From an uncultured Collinsella sp. (GTDB taxonomy: Bacteria; Actinomycetota; Coriobacteriia; Coriobacteriales; Coriobacteriaceae), in assembly GCA_900751755.1 (NCBI GenBank), contig CAADSP010000012.1, positions 1 through 6,383 of the forward strand: 6,383 nucleotides of DNA, written 5' to 3'. Each line of letters starts with the position of its first letter. Positions within the stretch are counted from its first letter, which is position 1. The notes beneath the pieces were generated by a model. That model saw only the letters and a list, made by a program, of their open reading frames with translations, did no database searches and had not been told where the DNA came from. The position numbers and the translations under genes are program-made. Shown piece by piece: positions 5,650-6,383 of the stretch.

Positions 5650-6266
5650 TTCGCGTGTTAATCGTCGAAGACCAGGCTATCTTGCGCGAGAGCCTCGCGC
5701 GCTCCGTCGGTGACCAGCCCGACATGACGGTTGTTGCCGCGATCGCCGACGCCTCGGATGCCTTGGACGTTGTGCTTAAGGAGCGCCCGGACATGATACT
5801 GATGGACGTGTGCACCGAACACGATTCCAACGGCATCGTGGCGGCGGCGCGCATCAAAGAACAACTGCCCGAGTGCCGCGTCATTATCATGACGGGTATG
5901 CCCGAAATCACCTTTGTGGACCAGGCACGCGAGGCGGGCGTCGACAGCTTTGTGTACAAGAACGTCGGTATCGACGAGCTTTTCGCCGTGATGCGCTCCA
6001 CGCTGGCGGGTTACTGCACGTTTCCCAAGCCGCCCGAGAGCATCTTCTCGGGCACGGCGGCCCTCGACGATGTCGAGCTGTCGATCTTGCGCCTTGCCTG
6101 CGAGGGTAAAAGCCGCCGCGAGATCGCGGCCGAGCTGTTTATGAGCGAGGGCACCATCAAACGCCGCATCTCGGAGATTCTCAATAAGACCGGCTACGAC
6201 AACATCATGCGCTTGGCCGTGCGCGCAGTAACGGAGGGCAGCATCGTTCCCAACATGGAGCGCTAG
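5646..6266 (+). CDS. NarL/LuxR-type response regulator
   Basis: 206-residue cytoplasmic DNA-binding regulator, usual length for the NarL/FixJ family. The receiver domain (1-120) has acidic residues E8 and D9, phosphoacceptor D54 (ILMDV), T83 in the IIMTG switch and K105 in VYKN, so it should accept phosphate. The C-terminal LuxR/GerE helix-turn-helix (~141-195) reads ELSILRLACEGKSRREIAAE then SEGTIKRRISEIL, with RR where many relatives have NH in the recognition region. Start at ATG 5646 is fixed by the strong GGAG site and the ATGA overlap with the kinase stop. The obvious partner is the kinase encoded just upstream (H322), with the 7TM pseudokinase as a likely modulator. Targets are not evident. 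Its own operon promoter is one candidate, but I found no clear binding site there. Confidence 0.95.
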   Translation: MIRVLIVEDQAILRESLARSVGDQPDMTVVAAIADASDALDVVLKERPDMILMDVCTEHDSNGIVAAARIKEQLPECRVIIMTGMPEITFVDQAREAGVDSFVYKNVGIDELFAVMRSTLAGYCTFPKPPESIFSGTAALDDVELSILRLACEGKSRREIAAELFMSEGTIKRRISEILNKTGYDNIMRLAVRAVTEGSIVPNMER

Positions 6267-6294
6267 CGCTCGTTACGCATCGGCATAAAGCGGC

Positions 6295-6334
6295 GGGGGG
6301 GGGGGGGGGGTTTCCTCTGCCCCCCCCCCCCCCC
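6295..6334. repeat. G16/C15 homopolymer inverted repeat after the operon
   Basis: Sixteen G (6295-6310), TTTCCTCTG, then fifteen C (6320-6334) form a perfect G/C stem with a 9-base loop. A real, shorter G/C-rich operon terminator may underlie it, since it begins 28 bases after the regulator stop, but runs of this length at a contig edge are typical of sequencing error. No T tract follows. Confidence 0.5.
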
Positions 6335-6383
6335 GCGGCGGCGGGGGCGCCCACCCCCCGCGCGGGGCTTGGGGCGGTGCAGC
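6335..6383. other. G/C-only low-complexity window end, no gene seen
   Basis: These 49 bases contain only a handful of A or T and consist of G and C runs, unlike the rest of the window. They encode nothing recognisable. Treat as unreliable sequence. Confidence 0.55.

Noticed and set aside
1..6383. tRNA or rRNA genes, CRISPR arrays, insertion sequences
   Set aside because: I saw no cloverleaf or rRNA-like sequence, no regularly spaced direct repeats, and no transposase-like protein in any frame.

Overview
The window looks like a short chromosomal contig from a high-G+C gut actinobacterium, most likely Collinsella or another Coriobacteriia. This rests on the codon bias (strong G/C at third positions), the combination of LuxS with a DUF4867-type protein, a 7TM-type sensor beside a LuxR-type regulator, and a hairpin repeat around CTGTCCCC that I recall as common in Collinsella-like genomes. 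The species call is inference. All recognisable genes lie on the + strand.

Layout. Positions 1-719: the C-terminal two thirds of a ribonucleoside hydrolase. It is cut by the window edge, and its first ~67 bases are G-rich and do not read like the family. Positions 720-822: a 71-base, nearly complete palindrome that also holds the likely luxS promoter. Positions 823-1311: luxS, intact, followed by a good intrinsic terminator. Positions 1372-1455: a promoter region with four TGTTC/GAACA half-sites in exact two-fold symmetry. Positions 1456-2100: a cupin-like DUF4867-family gene. Positions 2101-2353: a REP-like hairpin, a second weaker hairpin and a possible promoter. Positions 2354-6266: three genes joined by 4-base ATGA overlaps, encoding a 7TM sensor protein, a membrane histidine kinase and a NarL/LuxR-type response regulator. 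Positions 6267-6383: a G16/C15 homopolymer hairpin and G/C-only sequence that is probably an assembly or sequencing artefact at a contig end.

How the genes may work together. The nucleoside hydrolase (ribose and base salvage) and LuxS (S-ribosylhomocysteine to homocysteine plus the AI-2 precursor) are separate metabolic units. The most interesting part is the three-gene signalling unit. Its first product has a complete 7TM sensor region, but its kinase-like C-terminus appears degenerate. In a gap-free alignment to the second protein, the phosphoacceptor His is replaced by Asp, the N-box Asn by Phe, and the glycine-rich ATP-lid motif is missing. The second protein has all these residues. I infer a pseudokinase sensor working with an active partner kinase to control the response regulator. 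Signal and target genes are unknown.
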